From: Antrodiella citrinella
Lineage: Eukaryota; Basidiomycota; Agaricomycetes; Polyporales; Steccherinaceae
DNA: 64,000 bases
NCBI GenBank assembly: GCA_004802725.1
Contig: SGPM01000005.1
Coordinates: 1-64,000 of the forward strand
Reading direction: 5' to 3'
The notes under the pieces are model-generated. The model was not told the DNA's origin. It worked only from the letters and a program-made list of their open reading frames with translations, and searched no databases. Of this stretch, positions 34,646 to 46,777 are shown piece after piece (position 1 is the first letter of the stretch; each line of letters starts with the position of its first letter). A program made the position numbers and the translations under genes.

Positions 34646-37340
34646 ATGACAACAGTCCCTGCCCCTACCATCATATTACCTCGCGAGGAGTGGAACGACG
34701 CCGACTTCGACCTCCCAGAAGGCGCCACCATCCCCGCCCCAGCCGACTCCGACAGAGAAGACGACGAAGATTGGGACAACGAGATGCACCTGGGACGGAC
34801 TGGCACTGCCCGCGTATCCTCATTCATGGACTCCATCGCCAACAAACTCGAGGCCTCGGGCTCTATTCCACACATGTTCACCATACGTCCACCGCTCCCG
34901 GCATCCCCCGAAGACGACGACGACGACGAAGGGGTCTCCACTATCAAAGTCGCCGCGTTGCCCAAGATTCTGCCCAAGGCCACACCGCCTAGCACCATTG
35001 ACGAAGATTTTGAGGACGACTTCGCCTTTCCCTCCGATCTTACCCAATTGTCTTTAGCGCCCCTTTCTCTTGCCCACCGTTCATCAAAGTCTTCTCTGGA
35101 ATGGGGCGACAAGGAGTCCTCTTCATCCTCGCAGTCTTCCGACGCATATTCTACATTGGGCTTTGCGGATAACTCGCCGTCATCAAATTACACTTCTGCT
35201 TCCCTACCGGAGACCGAGTCAGAGCATGAAGACGATGGCGACCTTGATGGTCTCGTCCTCCCAACAAGTCTTTTTGACTCCGGAAAAGGTGCATCGAAGT
35301 TGGCAAAGTTGCTGGAGACGAAGAAGAAGACTGCCTACTCGGATGATAGGGTGAAAATTGCCAGTCCTGATCCCGAAGATGACTTCGAGATTGGGCTCGT
35401 TTTCGACGACGACACCGAGTTCAGTCCAAGCAGGCTTATGCAGACTGTCCAAAAACCCAAACGCAGCGTGCCTTCTCCCATGCTACGGAGTAAAAGCGTC
35501 CCACCCCGTACTGCCGCCGCGATCCGGCCACCCTCCAGAAAGGCTGAGCGGGCCAAATCTCCCAGCAATCCTCCTGTGTCTTCCGCTACACAACTACGCA
35601 AATTGAACAACACGCCTCCTTCACCGCCCCGGCCACCTTCAGCGTCCCGAGGCCAAACCTATAGCCAGGCCCTGACTGCACCTCCCCCTCCACCTTCGTT
35701 TCTGTCGCCTAAGCCCGGAAGTCTTCGTATTCAGAAGTCACATTCCGGCCTCAAGCCACCATCTCCGCCTGCCTCTCGTAAGCTGACTCGAAAAGCGTCA
35801 CTACCTTCCTTGTCAGACAATAGTCCCGCCCAAGCGTCGGGGTCAGGATTGGCGTCTGGCAGTGGTGTGGCCTCCTCGAGTCAATTAGCGCGGTATGAGG
35901 CGCCTACTGCTTCATCCCGTGCTAAAACGCACACGAACTCTGCAAGTCGGATATATGGCCTCGAGTACAATGTACCGCCGACACGGCCCTCCACACCCTC
36001 CTCGAATCCTGTCGCACTTCGGCTTACCATGCCCACATCTTCTTCTCGCCTGAAGTCTCGTACGCCTGTCTCTTCGATCTTCCCGTCGCCCGCCGTACCC
36101 CCGCCTCCACCATTACCGCGGTCAGCGTCTCCTTTACCTCCGTCGCGACCGTCTTCAAGCGCGTCAGTGAAGTTGCGGCATACACCTTCGCAAAGCCTTC
36201 CTCACCCACCCGCCGTCAAAGTACTCAAGCGGCCTAAACGACCGAAAACGTACGGTGATGGAACTGAGCTTGATGCTATTGACGACCTTCCTCTCGATCG
36301 AGAAAAGGAGGGCCGATATCGAGTGCAGGCCAAGCAGCGGATCCCCGGTGCAACATATTCGTCCAAGACTCCTGAACCCATGCTTGTCGATACGGGCGTT
36401 TTGAGGGGTACGTTGCGACGGACAAAGAAGCGCGATTTCTCAGGCGGTAGTTCAGGTGTGTTTTTACGGGTTTGTTACATTGATGAGCTTTCGCTGATCG
36501 TCTTTATTTCAGAATTGACTCAGATGGCGCCGCCTACGAAGTCCTTGAAGAGAACGGAGTTGGCGCAGTCGATGTCGCCAGAGCCTATTAAGAAGAAGAA
36601 CCTTGCATCTCCTTCACGTCACACTAGGCGAAAACCAACGCTCATTCGCAATTTGGGTGGTGCGAATGATCCCAAAGGTTCGTACACTTGCTTAGGATTC
36701 GTGATTTGTGGTGATTAACAAATACTTTATGTGCTCAGTCATTGGGGAGATGAAGTGGAATCCCCTGACATTACGCTGGGAAGGCAATGATCAAGCCTTG
36801 CGTGACTTTGATGTCGCCGTTGGAAGTTCGACTCGTCCCGCCTTGATTACTCACCTCACCGGCTCTTCCATGGGGTCACCTGTTGGCTCTTTCGCGTCCG
36901 GCGCGCGGATAGTAGGCAACATGATATTTGATCCTTCGCGGATGTGTTGGATCTCAACACTGCCACCGGAAGAAGAAGAGCCAGACGTCTTCGCTGACCT
37001 CGCTGACGACGAGGACGAAGACGCTTGGGAAGCAAAAGGTGGAACGATCAAAGCCAATCTCCAAGGCTTGCCTTCTGCTGTTCCATCTTCCGCTGTCGAA
37101 CCTCCTAGTCCTGCGCGGAGTCATACGCGAAGTATGTCTGAATCCGAAAGCGACAGAGGTTCAAGAGCATCTATGGTATGCAATGTCGATGACGCTTTCT
37201 TGGAAAGCTGCCGCGTCGCCGAAGAGAGACATCGCTCCGAAATGCGAGGATGGATCCCTACCCGCGGGGAGCCATTCACGGAGCAACAAGAACGGTCATA
37301 TCTCTTCGAAATCCGCGCTCTTGCAACCCGACAATATTGA
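34646..37340 (+). CDS. BYR4/BFA1: Byr4/Bfa1 septation/mitotic-exit GAP subunit
   Basis: Three exons encode about 860 residues. The N-terminal two-thirds is proline/serine-rich and disordered, with acidic patches. The C-terminal part has the family blocks: R-N-L-G-G-A-N-D-P, then M-K-W-N-P-L-T-L-R-W-E-G-N, R-P-A-L-I-T-H-L, and V-G-N-M-I-F-D-P-S-R-M-C-W-I-S. With Cdc16/Bub2 it forms the two-part GAP that restrains the Spg1/Tem1 GTPase at the spindle pole body and blocks septation or mitotic exit. The first intron (57 nt, from 36456) is stop-free and in frame. The ATG at 34646 begins a long open frame. Confidence 0.88.
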
Positions 37341-37932
37341 CCTAGTCAATCAATTCTTTTTCTCCTTTTCTCTCCGTGTCTCGTCTAGGCTTTGACCTAC
37401 CCTCATGACCATCACGACCTCTCACGATTTCCCTTCATCCCGTGCCTGTGAGCTGTTCTTGCGTTATTCTCCTCACTCATGCTGCTTTTTTCGTTGTGTA
37501 CAGCGCATTTGCTTTGTCTCGCAGTTATACGACAACTAGTACCTGTTATTATCGACCTAAACCCCTGTTTCCCCCCTCCCTCTTCGTTTCTTGTCCGATA
37601 TGTTTTCTCTTGTTGTGTCGTCCGTTCCAGCTCATCAGGACTTCTCTCTCTCATTATACGATCATCTCATTTCTCTTTCGTCTTTCATCATTCTGTATGC
37701 AATGTCTCGCAGATATAAGGAATACACATATGTTCAATGCATCGATAACTCGAAACCTCTCCTGTGGGACAACTTTCAACACCTTGAAGCTCGACAGGCA
37801 TCTCTTCCTCACATGAGATGGGCCCCTAGTCCTGCCCATGGCAGATGACCAGGGACGGTGACTCGCGAACAACCCATCGGGTACGCTCAGACGAACTCCT
37901 TATCCCTTATCGCCCACCCACAGTCTCTAGCA
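37341..37932. other. intergenic region and ureD promoter
   Basis: These 592 bases hold the BYR4 3' region, which is pyrimidine-rich, and the promoter of the urease accessory gene. Two tandem CTTATC (GATAAG on the minus strand) motifs lie just before the UreD start. No gene seen. Confidence 0.5.
37899..37911 (-). promoter_or_regulatory. tandem GATAAG pair upstream of UreD
   Basis: Two GATAAG hexamers on the minus strand, separated by one base, lie at 37899-37904 and 37906-37911, ending 22 bp before the start codon. GATAAG is the core site of AreA/Gln3-type GATA factors that switch on nitrogen-scavenging genes. They may lie within the 5' UTR. Confidence 0.42.
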
Positions 37933-38916
37933 ATGATTAGCATCGCAGCAGGCGTTGGTCGTATCGTCTTGGATGTGCACGGCGAGGACGCCATCTTCAC
38001 AGAACTATCGTATGCATATCCGCTCAAGCTCCTCTCTCCTCGACTCAACCGACCCAAAGTCGGAGTCGCATACGTCGTGAGCTATGGCGGGGGTCTTGTT
38101 GGTGGTGACCAAGTGGACCTGATTGCTGTGGTTCAGAAGGATGGTATCCTGGTTATGCTCACACAGGTATGTTATCTCTCTGTCTTCCTGGTGGCTGCAG
38201 GTTGAGATCCTCATTGTGGCATGCTTTAGGGAACGACAAAGGTGTTCAAATCGCGCGCAGGACGTACACCTATAGCCCGTGCCGATGCCTCACTGAACCC
38301 ATCTGTGACCCGTCAACGTTTGCACGTCTCCGTGCCATCCAACGGTGCCCTCTTCCTCCTCCCCGAACCCGTCACCTGCTTCCGCTCAGCAAACTACCAC
38401 CAAATCCAAACCATCCACCTCTCGTCGTCCGCTTCGCTGGTCTTGTTGGATTGGTATACTTCCGGACGCAAGAGCATCGGAGAGGAATGGGTGTTCGAGA
38501 GGTACTACAGCTTGAACGACGTGCATATCGATGGAAAGCGAATCGCACGCGATGCGACTCTGTTGGAGGACACCCAACCCTCATCTGCATCTCCCGTGTC
38601 TCCTACGACCAAGCGTCAGGGCACGTTAGCAGACAGGATGGCGCCCTACTCGTGCTACGCCTCCGTCCTCCTCTACGGTCCCCTCACCAAGCTCACACGG
38701 GATCAACTCTGGGCGGCGTACGAGGCGACCACTGTCTTCAAGCAGCCCGCACGGCCCAACATCGTGTGGTCGATCAGCCCGTTCTCTACGGGCCAAGGAG
38801 CAGTGGTGAGAGTGGCTGCTCTGGAATCTGAGGACGTGCGGAATTGGCTCGCGGCTGCGCTGCAGGGGCTTCAGAGTGTTGTGGGTGTAGACATCTACCG
38901 GAAGGCGCTGGGATAG
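37933..38916 (+). CDS. ureD: Urease accessory protein UreD
   Basis: Two exons joined by a short intron encode about 300 residues. The motifs are Y-P-L-K-L-L-S-P-R, the glycine-rich V-S-Y-G-G-G-L-V-G-G-D, T-Q-G-T-T-K-V-F-K, and W-Y-T-S-G-R (the family's D-x-x-x-x-G-R). The length matches the family. UreD (UreH) with UreF and UreG delivers nickel to urease. The ATG at 37933 gives the usual start. No other urease genes are in the window. It sits upstream of a Dal5-type permease on the same strand, a plausible functional neighbour. Confidence 0.96.
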
Positions 38917-39782
38917 TTCGCTGCGCTGCCTGTAGTGGGATTCGAGTGGTCTCGTACCCGCCGCGGATTCGCACCCAACCACCGCAGGAGGATGCGAGTC
39001 CCGACGTCTGGTTTCGAGACTAGATTCGATTCAGACTTGAAGCAAAGTTGACAGCGCTTCGTGTATTGCGGTAGGTGTTCAGAACACTGCAGATCACTTG
39101 GAATTCTGACTCCTCTTTCCAGCATGCCAAGAGATTAGCGACGCCGCGACACGCTCCGGTTGTATATGGGTATGACTCTAGTCTCCCCTAGGTAGTCCAA
39201 CTATTGACCGAGAGACGAGTCGCGGGTCATTTAGTATGACTCCGTATGAGGCCAAAACCGTCATACCGACAAAAAACCAGGACCTGACGACCCTGCCGAG
39301 TACGAGGCGATAACATCTACTATCTGCATAGCTTATCTGAGTCTATTTTAGTTTGTTGTTGCTGGATGGTAAGGAATGGATAGGACGTAAGTCCCATAGG
39401 TAGCATGTATTCTTGAGTCACGGGAATCGAGCTCAGTGTTCAGTTGCCACCGACGTCAAAGGGATTTCATTCCGTGAACTATGTGAACGCGTTCATAAAG
39501 CTTCACTTATCGCGGTGGAAGAAAGGCACGTCAATTTTTGAAGATTACCCATATGTGATCAACCGGCCTTGTGACCAGGACAGGACAGCTCAAGTGCAAC
39601 TTCTTATCAGCAGGTGCCAATGATGGAATTTTATTCCAGCGCATCGAAGACCCATGGTATCGGCTAACGCGATTTTCCAATAGGAATCTTGGTTCTCATA
39701 TAATGTCGACCTCACGCGCAGGAATATCGTGTCTATCTTCCGAACGGTCGAAGACATACCGACATTCACAAAACGACAAGCC
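38917..39782. other. intergenic region with GATA motifs before the permease
   Basis: No gene is evident in these 866 bases. Three GATAAG motifs on the minus strand lie at 39332-39337, 39506-39511 and 39603-39608, listed separately. A tRNA-like stretch near 38940-39005 does not fold properly. Confidence 0.5.
39332..39608 (-). promoter_or_regulatory. three GATAAG motifs upstream of the Dal5-type permease
   Basis: CTTATC on the plus strand occurs at 39332-39337, 39506-39511 and 39603-39608, that is 446, 272 and 175 bp before the ATG. In yeast DAL5 is a standard nitrogen-catabolite-repressed gene driven by repeated GATAAG boxes. About 0.4 copies would be expected by chance in this spacer. Confidence 0.45.
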
Positions 39783-42150
39783 ATGTCGATCGAGAAGAAG
39801 AGCTCGCAAGAGTCTGTTGTTCAGGATACTAAGCTTGTCTCTGTACGCTCTCGGGAGCAACTGGACGATACTGTATACCACCCGGAGGTAGACATTTCTT
39901 CGGTTGACGAGCGGAAACTTTTGAGGAAGATCGACTGGCATGTCGTGCCGTGGCTTGCAGTACTCTACCTTCTCAACTTCCTGGATCGTGGGAACATTGG
40001 AAATGCTCGCGTGAGTGCAAATAGTCTTTGGCCGTCGTATATGTTGACTGATGTTCCTTTGTGCAGTTGTATAATATGCAGACGGACCTACATCTTACTG
40101 ACAAGCAGTACCTGATAGCTTTGACGGTCTTCTTCTTCCCATATGCTCTATTTGAGGTGCGCAGTCAATTTCACCTCTATAACATCTAGTCCTGAAATCA
40201 ACGTTCTTTAGCCACCCAGTAACGTAGCCCTCAAACGGCTACGTCCCTCGCGATGGCTTTCATTCCTCATGTTGGTGTGGGGTATCGCTATGGTACGGAT
40301 GATACCAGACTCTCACTCCCCTTCATCGAACTGACTGGAATGGACAGACATTCCACGGCTTCGTGACAAACTATGCGGGACTCGTAGGTCTCCGCATCTT
40401 GCTGGGCATAGCGGAAGCCGGGCTTTACCCCGGTGTTGTTTTCTACATGTCATGGTACGCCGTCACTCAATACTCATGGCTTGTAGCACGATGTCTGAGC
40501 GATTTATCTACAGTTGGTACAAACGGACTGAGCTTGGCACGCGCGTTGCATTGTTTTTCTCGTCTGCTACTGTTGCGGGAGCATTCAGTGAGTATTCTGC
40601 GACGCGCTCGTTCGTGATACTAATCGCACATTTTCCGTAGGTGGTTTACTAGCTGCCGCCATTCACAACATGAACGGCATCGGTGGTAAACCCGGCTGGG
40701 CATGGATCTTCATCCTTGAAGGTCTCTTCACCGTCATTTGCGCCGTAGCGTCATTCTTCATCCTCTCGGACTTCCCTGATACCGCTAAGTTCCTCAACGA
40801 GACGGAGCGCGTATGGGTGGTGCGACGGTTGCAGGACGATATGAAGTTCAGTGCCGGTGGAGAGAAGTTCAAATTCAAGTTTGTCAAGCAGAGTCTGTTG
40901 GATTGGAAGACTTACTTCGCCAGTGAGGACTTTACTTCCTATCGTTGTAGCCTTTGACAACCCACGATCTGCGTCACACAGTGCTTATATACATGGGTTT
41001 GTGAGTGATGTCTCGCAAATGCGTCAGGCTGAGTTTCCTTCCATACTGACTATTGTCTGTAGCGATGGACCATTATTTGCATTCTCGCTCTTCACACCGA
41101 CCATTATAAACGAGGTCCGTTGAACTCGTCTACCCTTCTATCAATTTGAACCTTGTGCTCATGAATTTGACACTTTTAGCTAGGTGAACTCATTCGTCGA
41201 GATCTTCATTAGGCCATTTCATTGAACAAATTCGTAGGCTTCGAAGCAACTGCCGCCAACTTGCTTTCAGTTCCTGTATACGCATGGGCGTGTCTCGTAA
41301 CTGTGGCCATCGGATTCTTAGGTGATCGTATCGGTCACAGGGCATGGATCAATTTGTGAGTATTCCCTGTCTGTCTACGTTGTGACCTCTTTGCTGAAAA
41401 TATTGACAAAAAAAGAGCTTTGTTCGGAACGGGTACGTACACAGAAGTGGTTGCTTCATTTCACCTATTGACACGGCGATTTTTTTCTTAGGCCTGATAG
41501 GATATATCATCCTGATAGCCTCAGACATCCCAGCCCTGTCGTACTTCGCTTGCTTTTTGGCTGCTTCGTAAGTCACGTTCGATGTCGTCCACAAACACCA
41601 TATTTTGACTGTCATTGTATTCTAGGGCAATCTATCCGACCATTCGTGAGTCTCTTCTTTATGATTATCGCATGGTGCCCGAGGGCTAACATCTGTCACG
41701 CACACAGCTAACTCAGTAGCATGGGTATCGGCCAACGTCGAAGGCTCCTACAAGCGAAGTGCGACACTCGGTATGGCCATCGGTTGGGGCAACTTGAACG
41801 GCGCCGTGTCGTCCAACGTTGTAAGTTCCTCTTCCCTGTCTTTTCTCCATTCTAGCCCTCTAATTTGACTTGATATCCTTCGTACACAGTACAGAGCCCA
41901 AGACAAACCCTGGTACAGGCTCGGGCACGGGATCGTGCTTGCCTACATCGCCATCGGCTTCCTGAGCTCGCTCGCATTCTACTTCTATCTCAAACGCGAG
42001 AACGCCGCGAGGGACGCTGGGCTGCGGGACGAGGTGATTGAAGGTGTGGACAACAAGAACACGCATGAGAAGAATGGGACGTTTGGGAGTGTCAACGAAG
42101 CGAAGAGGGAGAAGGGCGATGAATGGAGTGGGTTTAGATATACTCTATGA
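39783..42150 (+). CDS. Anion:cation symporter, Dal5/Tna1-type MFS permease
   Basis: About 15 exons encode a 12-helix permease. Family motifs are K-I-D-W-H-V-V-P-W-L-A, N-F-L-D-R-G-N-I-G-N-A-R, P-S-N-V-A-L-K-R, the R-I-L-L-G-I-A-E-A-G-L-Y-P-G region, W-Y-K-R-T-E, D-G-P-L-F-A-F-S-L-F and P-T-I-I-N-E-L-G-F. These mark the ACS family, whose members take up allantoate, ureidosuccinate, nicotinate and similar anions. Several exons are very short: 19 nt (40982-41000), 4 nt (41180-41183), 17 nt (41416-41432) and 20 nt (41626-41645). The 4-nt exon is the least certain. The ATG at 39783 begins the N-terminal cytosolic tail. It lies downstream of UreD with GATAAG motifs in its promoter. Confidence 0.9.
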
Positions 42151-42323
42151 ACGATAGCCGTAGCTTCACACTGTACTAAAATGTAGCAGTAAACATGTAT
42201 GAGTAGAGGGTGATGTGCGATATGATACGATACACGATGCGATATGCATTTATTAAAGTCGAGATAGATATCTTCTGTCTCCCAACCCAACCTGACCCAC
42301 TCCACTCTACCGTTGTATAGCTA

Positions 42324-44813
42324 CTAGAGGTCTCGTACCCGAGTCGCAGCAGGTGCAGCGTCAGGTACACCACCCTCTGGCTCAATCTGTTCCAGGGGCG
42401 GAGGCGCACTGCGTTCTTGCTTGCGGTTTTCATCTAGCCATTTATCCATCTCATCTTTGCTCTTGAATGGGCGTGGACCGAGAAGAGTGATCATATCCTC
42501 ACTAAAACATTGAATCAGCATATGCAGGAAAGTAATACGAAACAGTCAGACGAACCGTGTGATGACCTCCTTCTCAAGAAGTAGCTTTGCAATCTTCTCT
42601 ACGTCGTCGCGATGATCGGTCAACAGTTGCGTTGTGCGCTGGTGAGCCGTAGTGATCATCTTGCGCACTTCAGCATCCAACATCTCGCCGGTCTTCTCGC
42701 TGAAAGGCTTCTGCCACTGCTCCGCCTGCGCCTGTCTGCCACCATAGCTCACAGGGCCAACAACGGTGTTCATACCGTAGTTGGCTACCGCCTCAAATGC
42801 CATCCGCGTGATCTTCTGTAGATCATCCTGAGCACCGGTGGTGATGTTCTCGGCACCGAAGAAGATCTCCTCAGAGACACGTCCGCCCAATGTCATACAG
42901 ATACGGTCGATCATTTGCGGCGTTGAAAGAAGGTAACGGTCGGGAGGAAGGTACTGCAGATATCTCATGAGCTAAAGAATGCATGGAAAAAACGCAGATC
43001 ATACCTGAGCATATCCGAGTGCTCCAACACCGCGGGGGATAATGCTGACTTTGAGCAAAGGGTCTGCGTGCTCCAAGAACCATCCACAGGTAGCATGGCC
43101 AGCTTCATGGTAGGCTACAGTCTTCTTCTCCTCAGGACTCAAGACCCTGCTCTTCCTCTCCAGACCAACAATGACCCTCTCGATCGCGCTCTCGAAGTCG
43201 GACTCCTCTACGTACTCGTGCGAGTTGCGAGCAGCATGCAGAGCAGCCTCATTGCAGACGTTCGCAATGTCGGCACCGGAGAATCCAGGAGTGAGGACGG
43301 CGAGTTTGTGTGCCCATGTCTCGATCTCGGGAAGTTTGGCAGAGAGACGTAAGGGACCCAGGTGGACGACAAAGATACCCTTGCGGCCACCTACATCCGG
43401 ACGGTCAATGGTGATGTGCCTATCAAACCGACCAGGACGCATGAGGGCGGGGTCAAGGACGTCGGGACGATTCGTTCCGGCGAGCACAACGATCTGCTCG
43501 TTGGTTCCGAAACCATCCATCTCAACAAGAAGCTGATTCAGTGTGTTCTCCCGCTCGTCGTTGCCTCCGCTGGTCTTCTTGCCTCTTGCCTTGCCAATCG
43601 CATCGATCTCGTCAACGAAAATGATGCACGGGGCGTGCTTCTTGGCGGAAGCGAAGAGGTCACGGACACGGGATGAACCGACACCGACGAACATCTCGAC
43701 GAACTCGGAGCCAGAGACGGAGAGGAAGGGTACATTGGCCTCGCCTGCGGTCGCCTTGGCAAGTAACGTCTTACCCGTACCTGGGGGGCCGGAGAGAATA
43801 GCACCGCGAGGAATCTTGGCACCGAGCTTCTCGTACCTAGCGGGCTCCTTCAGGAAGGAGACAAACTCCATGATCTCCTGCTTGGCCTCGTCCATACCTG
43901 CGACATCCTTGAATTTGACTTTGACGTCGGTATCCTTATTGAACAGCTTGGCTCTGCTCTTGCCCATGTTGAAGATACCTCCTCCGCCACCAGCACCTCC
44001 ACCAGCCCTCCGTGACAGGTAGAAGAGGAGACCAGCGAACAGTAGGGTAGGAGCAAAGTTGATGAGGTAAGAGAAGGCGGAGACCTCGTCGTGGTAGGCG
44101 ACAGGTATCCGCTCGTGAGACGGGATACCGAGCTCCCTTTGAGCCTCGTCAAGCTTTCGCTCGAACGCCTCGACAGATCCAATGGAGAAGTAGTACTCTC
44201 CACCGCCCACTGGGGAAGATGGGTACATTGTACCGGTGGCATTTGAATGAAGCTTGACGCGGACTTTGGACCGGTTGACGACGATGAGCTTGTCAACAAG
44301 ACCCTTGTCTAGGAAAGCCGTCCGGAATTCTTGCCAGGTTATCTCACGTGAGCCCGAAGACGAGCTGTTGGAGAGGGCGTAGAAAATGGCAGCAGTGGTG
44401 GTGAAGATGGCAATCTGGTTAATGTTCATGCCATTAGGAGGACCGCCTGGTGGTGGAGGTTTGGGACCGCCTGAGCCCTGCTTGTTCTCCTGGCTGTCCT
44501 TGGAGGAAGAGGCCTCCCGCTTTTGCTGCTGCTGGTGATAGCGCTGGAAAAATCCTTCAAGGCCGTTCAGCTGCTCCTGCTTGTCCTCCTTCGGCACGTC
44601 ATTCTCTACTTCCTTTTCCTTCCCTTTTGCCTCCTGAGGCGGAGTCTCCTCCTGCTTCTTGTCTAGCTGTTTATTGTCGGAGTCATTATCGGATTTGGGA
44701 GGCTTTGGGACTTGATCTGTAGGAGTAGCAAATGCGCGCGACCACCTTGCGACTGGGACGGGGCGAATACGGCGAGACGAGAGGGCCGTGGCACGTAGAG
44801 AGCGGGTGAACAT
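42324..44813 (-). CDS. AFG3/YTA12: Mitochondrial m-AAA protease subunit (Yta12/Afg3 type)
   Basis: The protein begins with an arginine-rich presequence (M-F-T-R-S-L-R) and has two membrane segments around an intermembrane domain. The AAA+ domain follows with Walker A G-P-P-G-T-G-K-T, Walker B I-I-F-V-D-E-I-D and the [20 protein letters not shown]. The metalloprotease domain has H-E-A-G-H. The C-terminal block [12 protein letters not shown] is typical. m-AAA degrades inner-membrane proteins from the matrix side and matures ribosomal subunit MrpL32. Three exons; the start at 44813 begins the presequence, though an in-frame ATG lies upstream. I cannot separate Yta12 from Afg3 by eye. Divergent from the phosphatase gene. 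Confidence 0.96.
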
Positions 44814-45016
44814 GAGAGTGAGGAGGAAAAAGAGGGTGCGTATTCCCGAACCCGAGAGTCGTCGTCCGAGTCCGTCCAGCGCGTGACTGTCTGACTGCGC
44901 GCGTCGTCCCGGCATGACATAAGCACTTCTCACGGGTTAAACCATAGACTAGGGTTCGGGTTAGCATATGTCTCCATCTGCAGGATGCCAATGGCCTCTG
45001 ACTCTCTTCTCTCTAT
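44814..45016. promoter_or_regulatory. bidirectional promoter of the m-AAA and PP2C genes
   Basis: A 203-base divergent promoter between two genes for mitochondrial proteins. It contains telomere-like units between 44934 and 44964: GGGTTA, TAGGGTT and GGGTTAG in one short stretch. Confidence 0.5.
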
Positions 45017-46564
45017 ATGGCCCATCCCTTCTTCCGCTCTCATCTCCCCCGCATTCCCCTTCCAAACAAACAAACTCAGAACACCAGATTCTACCATGAC
45101 TATGTTCGTTTTGCCACACCAGGTCATCATCATACTTGCCAAACTCTTCCTTCCGTTCTCATGCTTTCGTTTTAGGTGGTTCTGGGCGCATTCCTTTGCA
45201 TAATCCCAAGGTCATCGGTGTAGCCACCTCCAGAGGTGACAGACTGTACGCCCGTTCACATCAACCTCACCCCGATCACACGCTCACAGCATCCCTTATC
45301 TAGGTACCAAGAGGACTTCTACTCCTACTCTGCCCTCTCTCTGAATCCCAAAGAGCTGCAGGCCAGTCTCAGGAAGGCCCATCACATCGAATGGGACTAC
45401 GACAGCCTTCCACCGTCAATAGCCCGACAGGTGCTCTTCGTCGGGATCTATGACGGACATGGTGGTTCCGCCGTTTCCCAATTCTTACGACAAGAGTTGC
45501 ACGGCATGTTCGAGTCCGCAGACAAGTCACATGTCCCTGATCTCTTTGCATGGGCAAAAGAGCTGGGTGGGTACTTCAAACGCTACAAAGGTGGTGTCCT
45601 CGCTCCTTGGGTGCACCCTGACAGCAAAGATGCCGAGGCAGAAATGGATCTAGAGGCGAGAGCTACATTGACATTCTTTGAGGTAGTGTCCTAGAGTTCA
45701 TATATCCATTGCACTTATCACTCAAGCATACGCTTAGGTAGACAAGACTCTGTACATGGAATCATCTGCCCAAGAATGTGGCGCGACCGCTTCGGTCGCC
45801 CTGTTACATTCTCTTGACGATCCTTCGATCCCATTTTTTGCTTCAAAACGAGTGGCTTTAACCGTTGCACATGTTGGGTACGTCCTGGGCGTGAATGTCA
45901 AATTCCCGAATCTCATTCATCCTTTGAATAGTGACACACGCGTTCTGCTGAGCGCAACACACGACGGCAAAGTCGTACCTATGACAGAGCACCATCATCC
46001 CGATGCACGCGTCGAGGCTGTCCGCTTGCGCAGGATGATGGGTAGCGGCCTCATCACGGATTCGTTTGGGGAAGTTCGGTACGTCAGCATCTTCTCAAAA
46101 ACGAGTAATACGAACTCACTTGATATGAAGCTGGATGGGAGCTTTGGCGAACACACGAAGTCTGGGAGACCTTAAATACAAACCCCTCGGCGTGACACCC
46201 GAACCAGATGTTCGGACGATGCTTCTTGAAGGTACACATCTCATACACATACTCATTGTACACGCGCACTAACTCCATCCTCATAGGAACATGCTACTCG
46301 CACATCACCCTCATCTCCGACGGGATCTCCTCTGTGGTTTCCGACGATGAGATGTCTGATCTCGCACGCGACGCTCGGACACCACACGAAGCCGCGAAAC
46401 GTATCCTGTCTTTCGCGCAAGATATGGGCTCGGAAGATAACCTTACAGCATTAGTGGTCCCGCTGTCCGGTTGGGGAAAGATGACGGGTGACGATAGGAC
46501 GAGGGAGTTGAGAGAGTATAGGATCAACAGCATGACGGGATCGGAGCGACAGCGGAGGATGTAA
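45017..46564 (+). CDS. PTC6-like: PP2C-type protein phosphatase (Ptc6-like)
   Basis: About seven exons encode a PP2C phosphatase. Motifs in order: D-R-L-Y-Q-E-D, Y-D-G-H-G-G, G-A-L-A-N-T-R-S-L-G-D, T-P-E-P, S-D-G-I-S-S-V-V and E-D-N-L-T-A-L-V, giving the metal-binding aspartates. The start ATG at 45017 is in phase 1 with the main frame and gives a basic N-terminus (M-A-H-P-F-F-R-S-H-L-P-R) that could be a mitochondrial presequence. Ptc6 (Ppp2) in yeast is mitochondrial and dephosphorylates pyruvate dehydrogenase. The divergent m-AAA neighbour is also mitochondrial. Family is sure; the Ptc6 assignment and targeting are moderate. Confidence 0.85.
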
Positions 46565-46777
46565 TGTCATCTTGGCTAGAGAGTTTTTGTACATAAGAGG
46601 TTTATTTGGACTACTGCACGGACGTCGCACTACATATACCCTTGCCACTGCTACATGTATACGTACTACTACCCTATTCATTCTTGTTATCTCGGTATAC
46701 ATTGCTTCTTCTCTTGGGTACATATATTTCCAACGCCTGCATGATATATCATCACTACCACCATGATTTCTTGTCAC

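Noticed and set aside
38936..39005. tRNA-like stretch with A-box- and B-box-like sequences (AGTGG and GCGAGTCC)
   Set aside because: The B-box differs from GGTTCGANTCC at two sites, and neither the acceptor stem nor the T-stem pairs.
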